64,000 bases of DNA from an uncultured Oscillospiraceae bacterium (GCA_910584715.1 CAJUAN010000005.1:62001-126000); one strand, 5' to 3'; positions 34,285-43,816 are shown, counted from the first letter of the stretch. Made by a program: numbers and translations. Notes: generated from the sequence alone by a model not told the origin.

Positions 34285-37200
34285 ATGAAAAGAAAAAAAG
34301 AAAAAACCTCTGTTTTCCGAAGTTTGCGGAGTTTCCGGAAACTTGCGGGACTGATAACGGCTGCTGCAATCTGCACGCAGTTTTTGTCGGGTTTTGGCGG
34401 ATTTCCCGCTTTCGCTGAGGAAACTCCCGACGATTTTGGAAGTATCACAGTTATCGCACCTCAGCCCGATATAGGCAGAGACGAGTCTCTGCCTGCGTTT
34501 GACGAACCCGATACGGCTCCGCTCTACAGCTTTCCCGACAATATGCGCGGCGTTTACGTTACTCCAACGGTTGATTATGCCGTACCCAACGAGGACGGCG
34601 AATCCCTTACCGAGGAGCAGATATCCGCAGGCGTTTCGGAAATGCTTGATACCGCCGAGAAAAACGGTCTTAACTCCATAATAATTATGACCGACCGAAA
34701 GGGCGAGATTTTCTACAGCGCGGACATGAACGAGACAGTTGAACGTCCGCTGATCGACTATGCTGTTGAAGCCGCCAAGGAACGCGGCTTTTACGTCTAC
34801 CTGAATTTCAGTCTGGACTGCGTTCTGGACGGTCTTAAAGAGGACGATCTGCGTTCACGCATTGACAGGCTGGCGATTACAGTCCACGGCTTTACGGTCA
34901 AGTACCCTGTTGACGGAATTATTCTTGACGGCTACTATTCCTCAAAGGACAATACGTCCCTGGGGGACTATGTTAAACACGGTTCGGGTATAGGCTACGA
35001 AAACTGGCTTCCCGACAACGGAGCATACATATTCAGTCTTGCGGCGGACGCTGTAAGGCGTACCAACAACACCGTACCCGTGGGCATTTCCCTTAACGAC
35101 GTGTGGGCGAACTATACCACTTCGGAAAACGGCTCGGAGACCTCCGTGAATTTTGAGGCTCTTACCGACGGCTATGCCGATACTGTTGGGTACATTCAGA
35201 ACGGCTGCGCTGATTTCATCATGCTGAAAGCCAAAGGTTCTCTGGGCGACAGCTCACTGCCATTTAAGGAGATAGTAAGCTGGTGGAACAAATACGCCGA
35301 GGAAGCGGGTATCCCCCTTTATGTCCACCACATGAACCAGCGCGTCTGCACCGACGCGGAGGGATGGGGCTCTCCCGACGAGCTTGTGAAGCAGGTGATC
35401 GCGGCTTCCGACTATGATTCCTACAAGGGAAGCGCGTTCCATTCCCTGTCAGCTCTGGACAAAGACGTTATGCAGTCCACAAGCGCACTGATGAAACACT
35501 ACGACAATGAAATAGACGTGGAGGGTCTCAACAGCGAGCTTGAAATGACCCTGCCTACCAAGACTACCTTTAAGACCGAGGAGCCTACCGTTATTTTCGC
35601 GGGTTCATTTGACCCCAATTTCCCCGTGTACTATCAGGGCAAGGAGATCAAGCTGAACGAGGCGGGACGGTTCTACTTCACCGAAGACCTTGACGTTGGT
35701 CTGAACACATTTAAATTCCAGAATAAGGCAAAGGTTATAACCTATAAGATAACCCGAACGGTAAACGTGCTGAAAAGCGTTTCCCCTGCGGACGAGACCA
35801 TGCGCGTTGAGGAACAGTCCACGATCACCCTCAGTGCGATAGCATACCGCGGTTCCACGGTAACGGCTTCGGTAAACGGCAAAAGCGTGTCCCTGAAAGA
35901 AGTGGAGGGACAGCTCGACGAGCTTGACCCCAACTCCAACTACACCAAATATGTGGGTTACTACACCGCTCCCGCAGGAAAGCGGGGCGAGGACATAAAC
36001 CTCGGAAATATCGAATTCTACGGCAGCTATCCCACAAAATCCGGAAATATCAGCGAGTCCAGAACGGGCGCGAAGATAATCGTAAACGCCCTTGCGGAAG
36101 TTGCGAACGACTACAGCGGAAGCATTTTGCAGGTCAAGAACGACAACACCATGGTGTACGACTACAGGACAACAAGCAACAGTCCCACGCCAAACTGCGC
36201 GAGACTTCCCGCGGGAACGCTGGATTACATAGTAAAGACCGTTACCTACAGCGGCACGGATTACTACCTTACAAATTCGGGCAAGCGTATCCGTACAAGC
36301 GCGGTGACGGTGCTTGACAACAGACCCCTCGGCAGCAATCCCATGTCGGTAGCCGCCGCGGGCAAGGACGGCACGGATACCGTTATCAAGCTTAAAACTG
36401 ATGTGAAGATACCGTTTTCCATGTCTTATAACAATCAATCCTACAGTGACGGCGGCAACGGAGGGTACTATGTTTCCGCGTTCAGCTGTGATTCCATAAC
36501 TCTTACCTTTGATTACGTCACAAGCGTTTCGGCGGGGGACATCGCTTTCCCCGACAGCGCGGTGTTTACCAAGGGTACATGGAACGTTTCCTCGTCCGGA
36601 GACATGACTAAAACAAAGCTTACCCTGCGGCTTCGCCAGTCGGGTGTTTTCGGGGGACTTACTTCCTCCTACGACAGCGAGGGAAATCTTGTCCTGCGCT
36701 TCAACGGCTGCCGCAGCAGTCTTAACGGCGCGACTATCGTTATCGACCCGGGACACGGCTATACTGGCGCGTCCTCGTTCGACCCGGGAGCTATCGGTCA
36801 CATAAAGGAGCAGGAGGCAAATCTTGCCATTGCCAAATATGTTGAACAGATACTCAAGGACGAGGGCGCAAACGTTATCCGTCTGAAAACCGAAAGTCAG
36901 ACCTACGTTACGGAACAGCGGGCTTCTGACGCAAGACAGTACAGTCCGGATATGTTCGTTTCCATACACTGCAACTCTGCGGGCGAATCCGCAAAGGGCG
37001 GCGAGGCGTACTACTTTACTCCGTTCTCCCAGCCGCTGGCTAAGTACATTTCCGAATCGCTGGGCGAGGTGCTGACGCAGGTGCACGGCTCCTCAAGCGG
37101 AACGAACCGCGGAGAAAAGTACAATTATTTCTTTGTGACCCAGCAGCAGGATTTCCCGTCGGTGCTGGTGGAGACCGCATTTGTTACCAACTACAGCGAA

Positions 37201-37461
37201 GCTATGGCTCTTGCGGATTCTGCGTACCAGAAGAAGTTTGCTTCCGCAATCGTGAGCGGCATGAAAAAATACTTTGCCCGAACCGATTACTCCTGCTTCG
37301 GAGATGGAAGCGCATCCTGGGAAGATATTGGGGGAGGTTCGTCCGATAATAGTATGACAGACGGAAGTACCTCCAACAGTACATCTGACGACAGCAGTTT
37401 TGATTTTTCGGAGGTTGACGCTTTCCTGCCTCAGGAGGACGACGAGGAGCTTACGGAATAG
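34285..37461 (+). CDS. GHL10 domain fused to N-acetylmuramoyl-L-alanine amidase
   Basis: The 1058-residue secreted protein has a signal peptide ending near AFA-EE (about residue 50), a GHL10/DUF187-like barrel (about 80-400; MRGVYVTPTVDYAVP, NSIIIMTDRKGEIFYS, VDGIILDGYY, FIMLKAKG), a middle of beta-sandwich or SH3-like modules (about 420-810) and a C-terminal Amidase_3 domain with Asp-Pro-Gly-His at 821-824, a KEQEANL glutamate, SIHCN and catalytic Glu963 in VETAFVT. Amidase_3 cuts the bond between muramic acid and the peptide stem. An acidic tail rich in Ser/Thr/Asp follows. One protein may thus remove peptides and act on the freed glycan. Start chosen at 34285, behind GAAAGGG. Confidence 0.88.
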   Translation: MKRKKEKTSVFRSLRSFRKLAGLITAAAICTQFLSGFGGFPAFAEETPDDFGSITVIAPQPDIGRDESLPAFDEPDTAPLYSFPDNMRGVYVTPTVDYAVPNEDGESLTEEQISAGVSEMLDTAEKNGLNSIIIMTDRKGEIFYSADMNETVERPLIDYAVEAAKERGFYVYLNFSLDCVLDGLKEDDLRSRIDRLAITVHGFTVKYPVDGIILDGYYSSKDNTSLGDYVKHGSGIGYENWLPDNGAYIFSLAADAVRRTNNTVPVGISLNDVWANYTTSENGSETSVNFEALTDGYADTVGYIQNGCADFIMLKAKGSLGDSSLPFKEIVSWWNKYAEEAGIPLYVHHMNQRVCTDAEGWGSPDELVKQVIAASDYDSYKGSAFHSLSALDKDVMQSTSALMKHYDNEIDVEGLNSELEMTLPTKTTFKTEEPTVIFAGSFDPNFPVYYQGKEIKLNEAGRFYFTEDLDVGLNTFKFQNKAKVITYKITRTVNVLKSVSPADETMRVEEQSTITLSAIAYRGSTVTASVNGKSVSLKEVEGQLDELDPNSNYTKYVGYYTAPAGKRGEDINLGNIEFYGSYPTKSGNISESRTGAKIIVNALAEVANDYSGSILQVKNDNTMVYDYRTTSNSPTPNCARLPAGTLDYIVKTVTYSGTDYYLTNSGKRIRTSAVTVLDNRPLGSNPMSVAAAGKDGTDTVIKLKTDVKIPFSMSYNNQSYSDGGNGGYYVSAFSCDSITLTFDYVTSVSAGDIAFPDSAVFTKGTWNVSSSGDMTKTKLTLRLRQSGVFGGLTSSYDSEGNLVLRFNGCRSSLNGATIVIDPGHGYTGASSFDPGAIGHIKEQEANLAIAKYVEQILKDEGANVIRLKTESQTYVTEQRASDARQYSPDMFVSIHCNSAGESAKGGEAYYFTPFSQPLAKYISESLGEVLTQVHGSSSGTNRGEKYNYFFVTQQQDFPSVLVETAFVTNYSEAMALADSAYQKKFASAIVSGMKKYFARTDYSCFGDGSASWEDIGGGSSDNSMTDGSTSNSTSDDSSFDFSEVDAFLPQEDDEELTE

Positions 37462-37490
37462 CGATGTACAACAAACCGTATAAAATTATC

Positions 37491-37526
37491 AGCCGTTCTT
37501 CGCAGATCTGCGGAGAACGGCTTTTT
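37491..37526 (+). terminator. terminator after the GHL10-amidase gene
   Basis: GCCGTTCT-T-CGCAG paired with CTGCG-G-AGAACGGC, followed by TTTTT. Confidence 0.88.
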
Positions 37527-37663
37527 GAGGTACTAAAAAAATTCAAAAATATTCACAAAAAATCTGTAGAATTATTGTGCAGAACGGCATATACTTAGAC
37601 TTGCGTCCAAAGAACTCAAACTGTTTTTCGGACTGCAAATTTTAAGAAAGCCGGTAAACTGTT

Positions 37664-39070
37664 ATGGCGCCTTCAAAGGATCTCACATGCGGAAAGCCAA
37701 TGTCCCTGATACTGGGTTTCGGTATCCCGCTTTTATTCGGATTTTTATTTCAGCAGCTCTACAACGTCGCCGACACCGCTATTGTGGGACGCTTCCTCGG
37801 CTACAAGGCTCTTGCCGCCGTGGGAAGCACAGGCTCGGTAAACTTTCTCGTTATCGGCTTCGTTATGGGAGTCTGCAACGGATTTTCCATTCCTGTCGCC
37901 CAGATGTTCGGCGCTGGGGACTTCAAGCAGCTCCGCAGATATGTGACCAATTCCCTGTGGCTGTGCATTTTCCTTGCGGCTGCAATTACGGCGGTAACGC
38001 TGATATTCTGCGCGGAAATACTTACCTTCACAAACACTCCCGACGATATATTTCAGCGTGCCTATACTTATATTTTCACCATTTTCGCAGGTATACCTGC
38101 ATACTTTTTGTACAACATGACCGCGGGAATACTCCGTTCCCTTGGGGACAGCAAGACCCCCGTAAGCTGGCTCGTTATCGCCTCTGTTGTGAATATCGTG
38201 CTGGATATCGTGTTCATTTTCTGCTTTGAAATGGACGTTTTCGGCGCGGCTCTGGCAACGGTGATAGCTCAGTTCGTGTCGGGCTTCGGCTGCCTGTGGC
38301 GTGTCTGCAAAAGCTATGCGGTACTCAGGACCGACCGCGAGGACTGGCGTTTCAGCACAAAGCATATCGGCAGACTTTTCCTTATGGGGCTTCCCATGGG
38401 GCTCCAGTACTCCATAACCGCAATAGGCAGCGTAATGCTCCAGACCGCCGTAAACGGCTTGGGAACGTCCTATGTAACGGCGGTAACGGCGGCTAACAAA
38501 CTTTCCATGTTCATGTGCTGTCCTTTTGACGCAATGGGTTCGACCATGGCTACCTATGCGGGACAGAATGTGGGATCGCAAAAGTGGGAGCGTCTCAACA
38601 AAGGCTTGGGAGCCTGCGTGCTGCTGGGTCTGATATATTCCGCGGCGGCGTTCCTGTTCCTTTTGGTTGCGGGAAACAATCTCGCCATGATATTCCTGGA
38701 CGAGGAAAGCAAGCACCTTATCCCCCTTGTAAAACAGTTCCTGACAGTTTTGTCGGCGTTTTACTTCCCGCTGGCTCTGGTGAATATCGTGAGATTTTTC
38801 ATACAGGGCATGGGATTTTCTCCCACAGCAACTGTGGCGGGTCTTTTGGAAATGGTCGGCAGGTGGTTTATCGCCCACATGGTAACTATTTACGGCTTTA
38901 CCGCGGCCTGCTTTGCTTCACCCGCGGCATGGATACTTGCAGACGCGTTTCTTATCCCCGCATATTTTATATGCAAAAGGCGGCTTTTGAAAAAGCATAA
39001 CGCGCTGCCTGTTCAAAAGTCAAAGACAATACCTAAATCAAACACAGAAAAACGCTGTACAGAGCTTTAA
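37664..39070 (+). CDS. MATE-family multidrug/cation exporter
   Basis: The 468-residue protein has about twelve membrane helices and MATE hallmarks: SLILGFGIPLLFGFLFQQLYNVADTAIVGRFLG at the start, YVTAVTAANKLSMFMCCPFDAMGSTMATYAGQNVG in the second half, and the repeated two-bundle organisation. MATE proteins export organic cations or drugs using sodium or proton gradients. The ribosome site is weak (GAAAG), and I cannot see a clear promoter in the 200-base gap, although a TATACT lies near 37588. The C-terminal tail is basic. It is transcribed alone up to the terminator at 39075-39120. Confidence 0.93.
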   Translation: MAPSKDLTCGKPMSLILGFGIPLLFGFLFQQLYNVADTAIVGRFLGYKALAAVGSTGSVNFLVIGFVMGVCNGFSIPVAQMFGAGDFKQLRRYVTNSLWLCIFLAAAITAVTLIFCAEILTFTNTPDDIFQRAYTYIFTIFAGIPAYFLYNMTAGILRSLGDSKTPVSWLVIASVVNIVLDIVFIFCFEMDVFGAALATVIAQFVSGFGCLWRVCKSYAVLRTDREDWRFSTKHIGRLFLMGLPMGLQYSITAIGSVMLQTAVNGLGTSYVTAVTAANKLSMFMCCPFDAMGSTMATYAGQNVGSQKWERLNKGLGACVLLGLIYSAAAFLFLLVAGNNLAMIFLDEESKHLIPLVKQFLTVLSAFYFPLALVNIVRFFIQGMGFSPTATVAGLLEMVGRWFIAHMVTIYGFTAACFASPAAWILADAFLIPAYFICKRRLLKKHNALPVQKSKTIPKSNTEKRCTEL

Positions 39071-39074
39071 AAAA

Positions 39075-39120
39075 TTCCGGTCGGGAATGCACTTATCCGC
39101 ATTTCCGACCGGAAAATTTT
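39075..39120. terminator. bidirectional terminator between MATE and hydF genes
   Basis: A 16-base arm (39075-39090) pairs with 39099-39114 with one G-U pair, an 8-base loop, and A/T-runs on both sides. Confidence 0.88.
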
Positions 39121-40316
39121 TATTCAAGAATTTTTCGTATGTCCTCAAACGGTTCAACGCTGCGTTTGAGAATGCCGTGCATATGGGCAATGGCAATGCC
39201 GTAATTGGTGATAGGCAAGCCCTGCTCCGCGGCGTATGCGTAGCGGTACTTCATCTCCCGCTCGTTAAGCATACAGCCTCCGCAGTGTATCGCAAGCGCG
39301 TACCCGCTCAAATCGTTGGGAAATTCCGTTCCGCTTGTGAATACAAATTCAACGTCTTTGCCCGTGTGCTTCTTCACCCATGCGGGCAGCTTTACTGTAC
39401 CGATGTCTCCGCATTGGCGGTGATGCGTGCAGCCCTCGGAAATGAGAACCTTGTCGCCGTCCTTTAAGCTGTCCAAAGCTTTTGCCCCACGGACGGCCGT
39501 TTCAAGATTGCCTTTATAGCGGGCGAACAATATTGAAAAGGACGTAAGCAGAATGTCGCTCGGTACGATCTTGCTTACCTTTCCGAAAGCCTGACTGTCG
39601 GTAATGACGATTTTGGGCTTTGCGGAAAGCTTGGGGAGAGCTTCCGCAAGCTCGGTCTCCCTGACAACAACGGAAATACCGCCTGCTTCTAAAATGTCGC
39701 GGATAGTCTGCTGTTGGGGAAGAATAAGCCGTCCCTTGGGAGCTGCCGCGTCAATAGGTACCACAAGTACGGCAACGTCAAGAGAGTCAAGCAGATCCCC
39801 CACAATTTTCCTTTCCGGCTCAGGAGTTTGCGCAAGACGGACAATTTCCGCTTTAAGCTCGTCTATGCCGACGCGGTTCAGCGCACTGCCGTAGAAATGT
39901 CCCTCCTTTTTGGGGACGTTTTGGGGCGCGTCCGTCTTGTTATGGAAGATAACAAGAGGTATGTTTTTCTGTCTTATCTTATCAATGAGAGCGATATCCT
40001 CGGGACTCTCACTTTCACCGTCAAGAACAACCACGGCAATGTCCGTCTTGTTCAGCATCTGGTAGCTTTTCTTCACGCGGAGAGAACCAAGCTCCCCCTC
40101 GTCGTCAATGCCCGGGGTGTCTATCATCACCACGGGACCTATTGGAAGAAGCTCCATAGCCTTTACCACGGGATCGGTAGTAGTCCCCAAAACGTCGGAA
40201 ACAATAGCGATATTCTGGTTTGTAAGCGCGTTCATAACGCTGGATTTGCCCGCGTTCCGTCTGCCGAAAATGCCGATGTGTACGCGGTTTGCGGAGGGCG
40301 TTTCGTTAAGGCTCAT
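39120..40316 (-). CDS. hydF: [FeFe]-hydrogenase H-cluster maturation GTPase
   Basis: HydF is the scaffold that receives the di-iron precursor made by HydE and HydG and passes it to the hydrogenase. The 398-residue protein has the GTPase motifs GRRNAGKSS, DTPGIDDEG and NKTD in its first half, then a dimerisation region, then the cluster domain with GCTHHRQCGD and IHCGGCML, the CxH...HCxxC ligands for a [4Fe-4S] cluster. The ribosome site AAGGAG is in place. It is separated from hydG and hydE by two small genes and may be transcribed with the ribbon-helix-helix gene from the promoter at 40603-40630. Confidence 0.95.
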   Translation of the reverse strand: MSLNETPSANRVHIGIFGRRNAGKSSVMNALTNQNIAIVSDVLGTTTDPVVKAMELLPIGPVVMIDTPGIDDEGELGSLRVKKSYQMLNKTDIAVVVLDGESESPEDIALIDKIRQKNIPLVIFHNKTDAPQNVPKKEGHFYGSALNRVGIDELKAEIVRLAQTPEPERKIVGDLLDSLDVAVLVVPIDAAAPKGRLILPQQQTIRDILEAGGISVVVRETELAEALPKLSAKPKIVITDSQAFGKVSKIVPSDILLTSFSILFARYKGNLETAVRGAKALDSLKDGDKVLISEGCTHHRQCGDIGTVKLPAWVKKHTGKDVEFVFTSGTEFPNDLSGYALAIHCGGCMLNEREMKYRYAYAAEQGLPITNYGIAIAHMHGILKRSVEPFEDIRKILE

Positions 40317-40352
40317 ACGATCAGCTCCTTTTAGTAAATAAAAGATGGAGGT

Positions 40353-40580
40353 TTATTCCTCGTTTTCATTTTTCTTATGAACGGGCAGCGGCTCACCCTC
40401 ACGCTCCATTAGTTCGGCGATTGCCCTGTTAACAAAACCGTTAAGGGTTTCGCCCTGCTTTTCGGCATGATTTCTGATAATTTCACGTTGTCCCTTATAT
40501 ACCATAAGATTTATTCTGTCATAATTATTTTTTACGTATTTATGCACGGCTTTTTGCTGTGATTTACTTGTCGGCGGCAT
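40353..40580 (-). CDS. small ribbon-helix-helix DNA-binding protein
   Basis: The 75-residue protein has a Lys-rich start, the strand segment RINLMVYKGQREIIRNHAEKQGETLNGFVNRAIAELM typical of Arc/CopG-like antitoxins and regulators, and an acidic tail. No toxin gene is adjacent, so it may be a stand-alone regulator. It lies 36 bases upstream of hydF on the same strand with its own promoter, so it may control or simply precede hydF. The ribosome site GGAGG is 8 bases before the ATG. Confidence 0.82.
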   Translation of the reverse strand: MPPTSKSQQKAVHKYVKNNYDRINLMVYKGQREIIRNHAEKQGETLNGFVNRAIAELMEREGEPLPVHKKNENEE

Positions 40581-40602
40581 AAATTACCTCCACGTTCTTC
40601 CG

Positions 40603-40630
40603 ATTATATCACGTAACTAAAAACTGTCAA
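40603..40630 (-). promoter_or_regulatory. sigma-A promoter of the ribbon-helix-helix gene (and hydF)
   Basis: On the minus strand TTGACA (40625-40630), 16 bases, TATAAT (40603-40608). The -35 box abuts the stop of the VOC gene. Confidence 0.75.
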
Positions 40631-41017
40631 CTAAATCGCTATCCACCAGCACACGCCGTACTTGTCAATAACGGTAGCGCAGCATTTGCTCCAGGGCAGC
40701 TCATGAATTTCATCAAGGACAGCGCCGCCGTCGCTCAGAACGTCAAATGCGCGGCGGACGCGCTCCTCAGTACCCATTTCAAAAACGTTGAAGGTCATGG
40801 TCTCCCATTTCATCTTGTGGATAAATTCCACGTCGCAGGGATTTTTTGCTTCGGCTAACGCTAAAAAGCCTTCGCCGTCAACGGATAATTCGCAATGCTC
40901 GTATTCCGTACCGTCGGCGTTTTTCATTTCGAGGGTTATCTCCGCGCCAAAAGCTTTGCAGTACGTTTCCGCCGCCTCAATGCTGTTTTTTACGTAGACC
41001 TGGGTGTAATTTTTCAT
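40631..41017 (-). CDS. VOC-superfamily (PhnB-like) protein
   Basis: The 128-residue protein matches the glyoxalase/bleomycin-resistance fold of the PhnB-like group: YVKNSIEAAETYCKAFGAEITLEMKN at the start, a middle METMTFNVFEMGTEE segment and the late DKYGVCWWIAI strand. Such proteins bind small molecules or metals, and function cannot be told from sequence. It is 15 bases downstream of hydG on the same strand, so it may be co-transcribed with the hydrogenase maturation genes. It is not a known maturation factor. Confidence 0.82.
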   Translation of the reverse strand: MKNYTQVYVKNSIEAAETYCKAFGAEITLEMKNADGTEYEHCELSVDGEGFLALAEAKNPCDVEFIHKMKWETMTFNVFEMGTEERVRRAFDVLSDGGAVLDEIHELPWSKCCATVIDKYGVCWWIAI

Positions 41018-41032
41018 ACGCCGCTCTCCCTC

Positions 41033-42457
41033 TTAAAAACGGAAGTCCCTGCTGCCGTTTTCAATTTTCGCAAGATTATCAACAACGATACCCCTTACCT
41101 TTTCATTGGGCACATTCTTTATCTCGCTTTCGATAAGCTTAACGCCCACGTCGCGGGTGTCGGGGCTTGCGTAGTCCATAAGGTACTCCTTTAAGGTCAT
41201 CAGCGCGTTGGGGTGACAGCAGTTCTGTATCTGACCGTTTTTGCACAGGGACATAAACCTGTCCCCCGTCCTGCCCTCGCGGTAGCAAGCCGTACAGAAA
41301 CTGGGTATATAACCAAGCTTCATGAGCCAGTTCACAACCTCGTCCAACGAACGCTGGTCGGAAACGTCAAACTGTTCTGTGTCGTGAGGTCTTTCCTCGG
41401 GGCTGTAGCCCGCGTAACCGCCCACAGAAGTCCTGGAACCGCCCGAAATCTGGGAAATACCAAGACTAAGGGCTTTTTCGCGGCAAGTTTCGCTTTCGCG
41501 GGTGGAAATTATCATACCCGTGTAGGGTACCGCAATTCTTATGCAGGCAATGATTTTCGCAAATGTGTCGTCGTCAATGCCGTTGTCGAAAACGTTGGGG
41601 TCGATATCGTCAGCCTTTTTGATTCGGGGTACGCTGATAGTGTGGGGTCCCACGCCGTGGACGGCTTCAAGGTGCTCAGCGTGCATAAGAAGTCCCGCGA
41701 ACTCGTAGCGGTACAGCTCCAGACCGAACAAAACGCCCAGTCCAACGTCGTCGATACCGCCCTCCATGGCTCTGTCCATAGCCTCGGTGTGGTACGCGTA
41801 GTTGTGCTTGGGTCCCGCCGGGTGAAGCTTTTCATAGCTTTCCTTATGGTAGGTCTCCTGGAAAAGAATATATGTACCTATACCCGCGTCCTTTAACTTG
41901 CGGTAATTCTCAACGGTAGTGGCGGCAATATTCACATTAACGCGGCGGATAGCGCCGTTTTTGTGCTTTATGCTGTAAATGGTCTTGATGCTTTCAAGGA
42001 CGTACTCGATAGGGTTGTTCACGGGGTCTTCGCCTGTTTCGAGGGCAAGACGCTTGTGACCCATGTCCTGCAAAGCGATGACCTCGTCGCGGATTTCCTC
42101 TTGCGTAAGCTTTTTGCGGGCGATATGCTTGTTCTGGCAGTGATAGGGACAGTACACGCAGCTGTTTATACAGTAATTGGAAAGATACAGCGGCGCGAAC
42201 ATAACGATACGGTTCCCGTAAAAATCCTTTTTTATTTGGCGGGCAAGCTCGTAAATTCGCTCGTTTCTGTCCGCAAGAGTGCAGTCCAGCAGCACCGCCG
42301 CCTCGCGGTGAGAAAGTCCCTTGCGCTTTTCCGCTTTTTCGATAATGCTGTCGATAAGCTCCGCGTTATCCTTGTTTTTTTCGGCGTACTCCAGCGTCTC
42401 CAGAATTTCTGCATTGTCGATAAATTCTTCCGCTTTAAGTGAATTGGGGTTGTACAT
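41033..42457 (-). CDS. hydG: [FeFe]-hydrogenase radical SAM maturase, tyrosine lyase
   Basis: HydG cleaves tyrosine and makes the CO and cyanide ligands of the H-cluster iron. The 474-residue protein has the radical SAM motif CINSCVYCPYHC (C-x3-C-x2-C) and the C-terminal auxiliary cluster motif CTACYREGRTGDRFMSLC. The length agrees with the family. It lies between hydE (58 bases upstream) and the VOC gene, and has an AAAGGA ribosome site. The three maturases in this window form a complete set, but no catalytic hydrogenase gene is present. Confidence 0.96.
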   Translation of the reverse strand: MYNPNSLKAEEFIDNAEILETLEYAEKNKDNAELIDSIIEKAEKRKGLSHREAAVLLDCTLADRNERIYELARQIKKDFYGNRIVMFAPLYLSNYCINSCVYCPYHCQNKHIARKKLTQEEIRDEVIALQDMGHKRLALETGEDPVNNPIEYVLESIKTIYSIKHKNGAIRRVNVNIAATTVENYRKLKDAGIGTYILFQETYHKESYEKLHPAGPKHNYAYHTEAMDRAMEGGIDDVGLGVLFGLELYRYEFAGLLMHAEHLEAVHGVGPHTISVPRIKKADDIDPNVFDNGIDDDTFAKIIACIRIAVPYTGMIISTRESETCREKALSLGISQISGGSRTSVGGYAGYSPEERPHDTEQFDVSDQRSLDEVVNWLMKLGYIPSFCTACYREGRTGDRFMSLCKNGQIQNCCHPNALMTLKEYLMDYASPDTRDVGVKLIESEIKNVPNEKVRGIVVDNLAKIENGSRDFRF

Positions 42458-42515
42458 AGTTCATTTTCCTTTCATATTTTATTTTTTGTATGGGGACATA
42501 TTTGCCGTCCCCGAT

Positions 42516-43562
42516 TTATTCCTTAAAATCGCCCCTGTCGGAGACAAGCCTGTAGCCAATGGATTCCATTCGCCGTCCAAGACAGGCTATGCACTCGGCG
42601 GCTTCGTCTCCCGTGCAAATTTTGTTGTCGTACAGCAGATATTTTTTCCGCACGTCTGAGGGCGACAAATTCGGCATGACCACGTTCGCCCCTGCAAGAA
42701 TTCCTTTTTCCCTGCCCTTTGGGTGGATAGTACCCAAAGCCGTCGTTGCGGGAAGCAGAACGTTCGGAACAACCAGCCTTGTCAGCCCAAGCATAAGCAG
42801 GACGGTTTCAAGAGTACCCGCCTTTTCGTTTGCAAAAGGCGTATCATGGTGAGGGATAAAAGGACCTATACCCACCATTTGAGGCTGTAATTTGCTGATG
42901 TACAACAAGTCCTCCGCAAGATTTTCGGCAGTTTGGTACGGTGAACCGACCATAAAGCCGCAGCCTGTCTGAAAACCCAGCTCCTTTAAATCTGAAAGAC
43001 ATCTCATGCGGTTTTCAAGCGTTAAGCCTTTCGGGTGTAGCTTTCCGTAATGCTCCGGATTTGCAGTTTCGTGCCGCAGAAGATATCTGTCCGCGCCCGC
43101 CTTGCGGAATTTTTCGTAGCTGTCCCGGGACTTCTCCCCGATAGAAAGCGTCACCGCGCAGTCGGGATACTTTGCTTTAATTCGGGAAACAATGCTTACA
43201 ATTTTGTCGTCGGTGTAAAAGCCGTCCTCGCCTCCTTGCAGTACAAATGTGCGGAAACCCAGTCCGTACCCCATTTCGCAGCAATCCATAATTTGTTCCT
43301 CGGTAAGACGGTACCTCTCCGCGTTTTTGGCGCTTCGCCGTATGCCGCAGTACAGGCAGTCGTTTTTGCAGTAATTGGTAAATTCTATCAGTCCGCGGAT
43401 ATAAACGTCCTTACCGTAGACACGTTCGCGGACAGTTCTCGCCTTTGCAAAAAGGTATTCGTCGGTCTCGGAAGTATGTCCCGAAATAATTTCGGAAAAT
43501 TCTTCCTTTAAGAGAATACGATCCTTTTCAAGCTTATCAATAAGTTCAAAAATGCGGCTCAT
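42516..43562 (-). CDS. hydE: [FeFe]-hydrogenase radical SAM maturase HydE
   Basis: HydE helps build the dithiomethylamine bridge of the H-cluster. The 348-residue protein has the radical SAM motif CKNDCLYCGIR and the GGEDGFYTD and GSPYQTAENLAEDLLYI segments of the HydE/BioB-like barrel. The start ATG at 43562 overlaps the stop of the upstream TM1266-like gene (ATGA). Gene order on the minus strand is regulator, hydE, hydG, VOC, then the ribbon-helix-helix protein and hydF. Confidence 0.95.
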   Translation of the reverse strand: MSRIFELIDKLEKDRILLKEEFSEIISGHTSETDEYLFAKARTVRERVYGKDVYIRGLIEFTNYCKNDCLYCGIRRSAKNAERYRLTEEQIMDCCEMGYGLGFRTFVLQGGEDGFYTDDKIVSIVSRIKAKYPDCAVTLSIGEKSRDSYEKFRKAGADRYLLRHETANPEHYGKLHPKGLTLENRMRCLSDLKELGFQTGCGFMVGSPYQTAENLAEDLLYISKLQPQMVGIGPFIPHHDTPFANEKAGTLETVLLMLGLTRLVVPNVLLPATTALGTIHPKGREKGILAGANVVMPNLSPSDVRKKYLLYDNKICTGDEAAECIACLGRRMESIGYRLVSDRGDFKE

Positions 43563-43816
43563 TTGGACTCTCCCAGTTTGGAATAAATTGTTTTTGCAGT
43601 AACTCCGTCGATCGCGCCCAGCTTTCCGGTCAACGCATTTATAGCGTCCTGCGGAGCGTCTACTGCCACGCTTATTATGGACACTCCCTTCTTTTCATAG
43701 GGTATACCCATTCTGCCTATTATGTACTGTCCGTAATTGTGGAGCAGACTGTTCAGCCTCTCTACCGAGTCAAGATTTTCCACAACTATACCGATAAGAG
43801 CAACTCTTGTTTCCAT
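43559..43816 (-). CDS. TM1266-like iron-only hydrogenase system regulator
   Basis: The 85-residue protein begins METRVALIGIVVEN and ends KTIYSKLGESK, matching the small ferredoxin-fold family (TM1266) annotated as a putative regulator of the iron-only hydrogenase system. It is usually next to hydE, as here. The molecular role is not established. I chose the ATG at 43816, behind AGGAAA; the open frame reaches 44221 but contains the promoter. Its start overlaps the stop of the leader ORF and its stop overlaps the hydE start, so translation is coupled in series. Confidence 0.9.
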   Translation of the reverse strand: METRVALIGIVVENLDSVERLNSLLHNYGQYIIGRMGIPYEKKGVSIISVAVDAPQDAINALTGKLGAIDGVTAKTIYSKLGESK

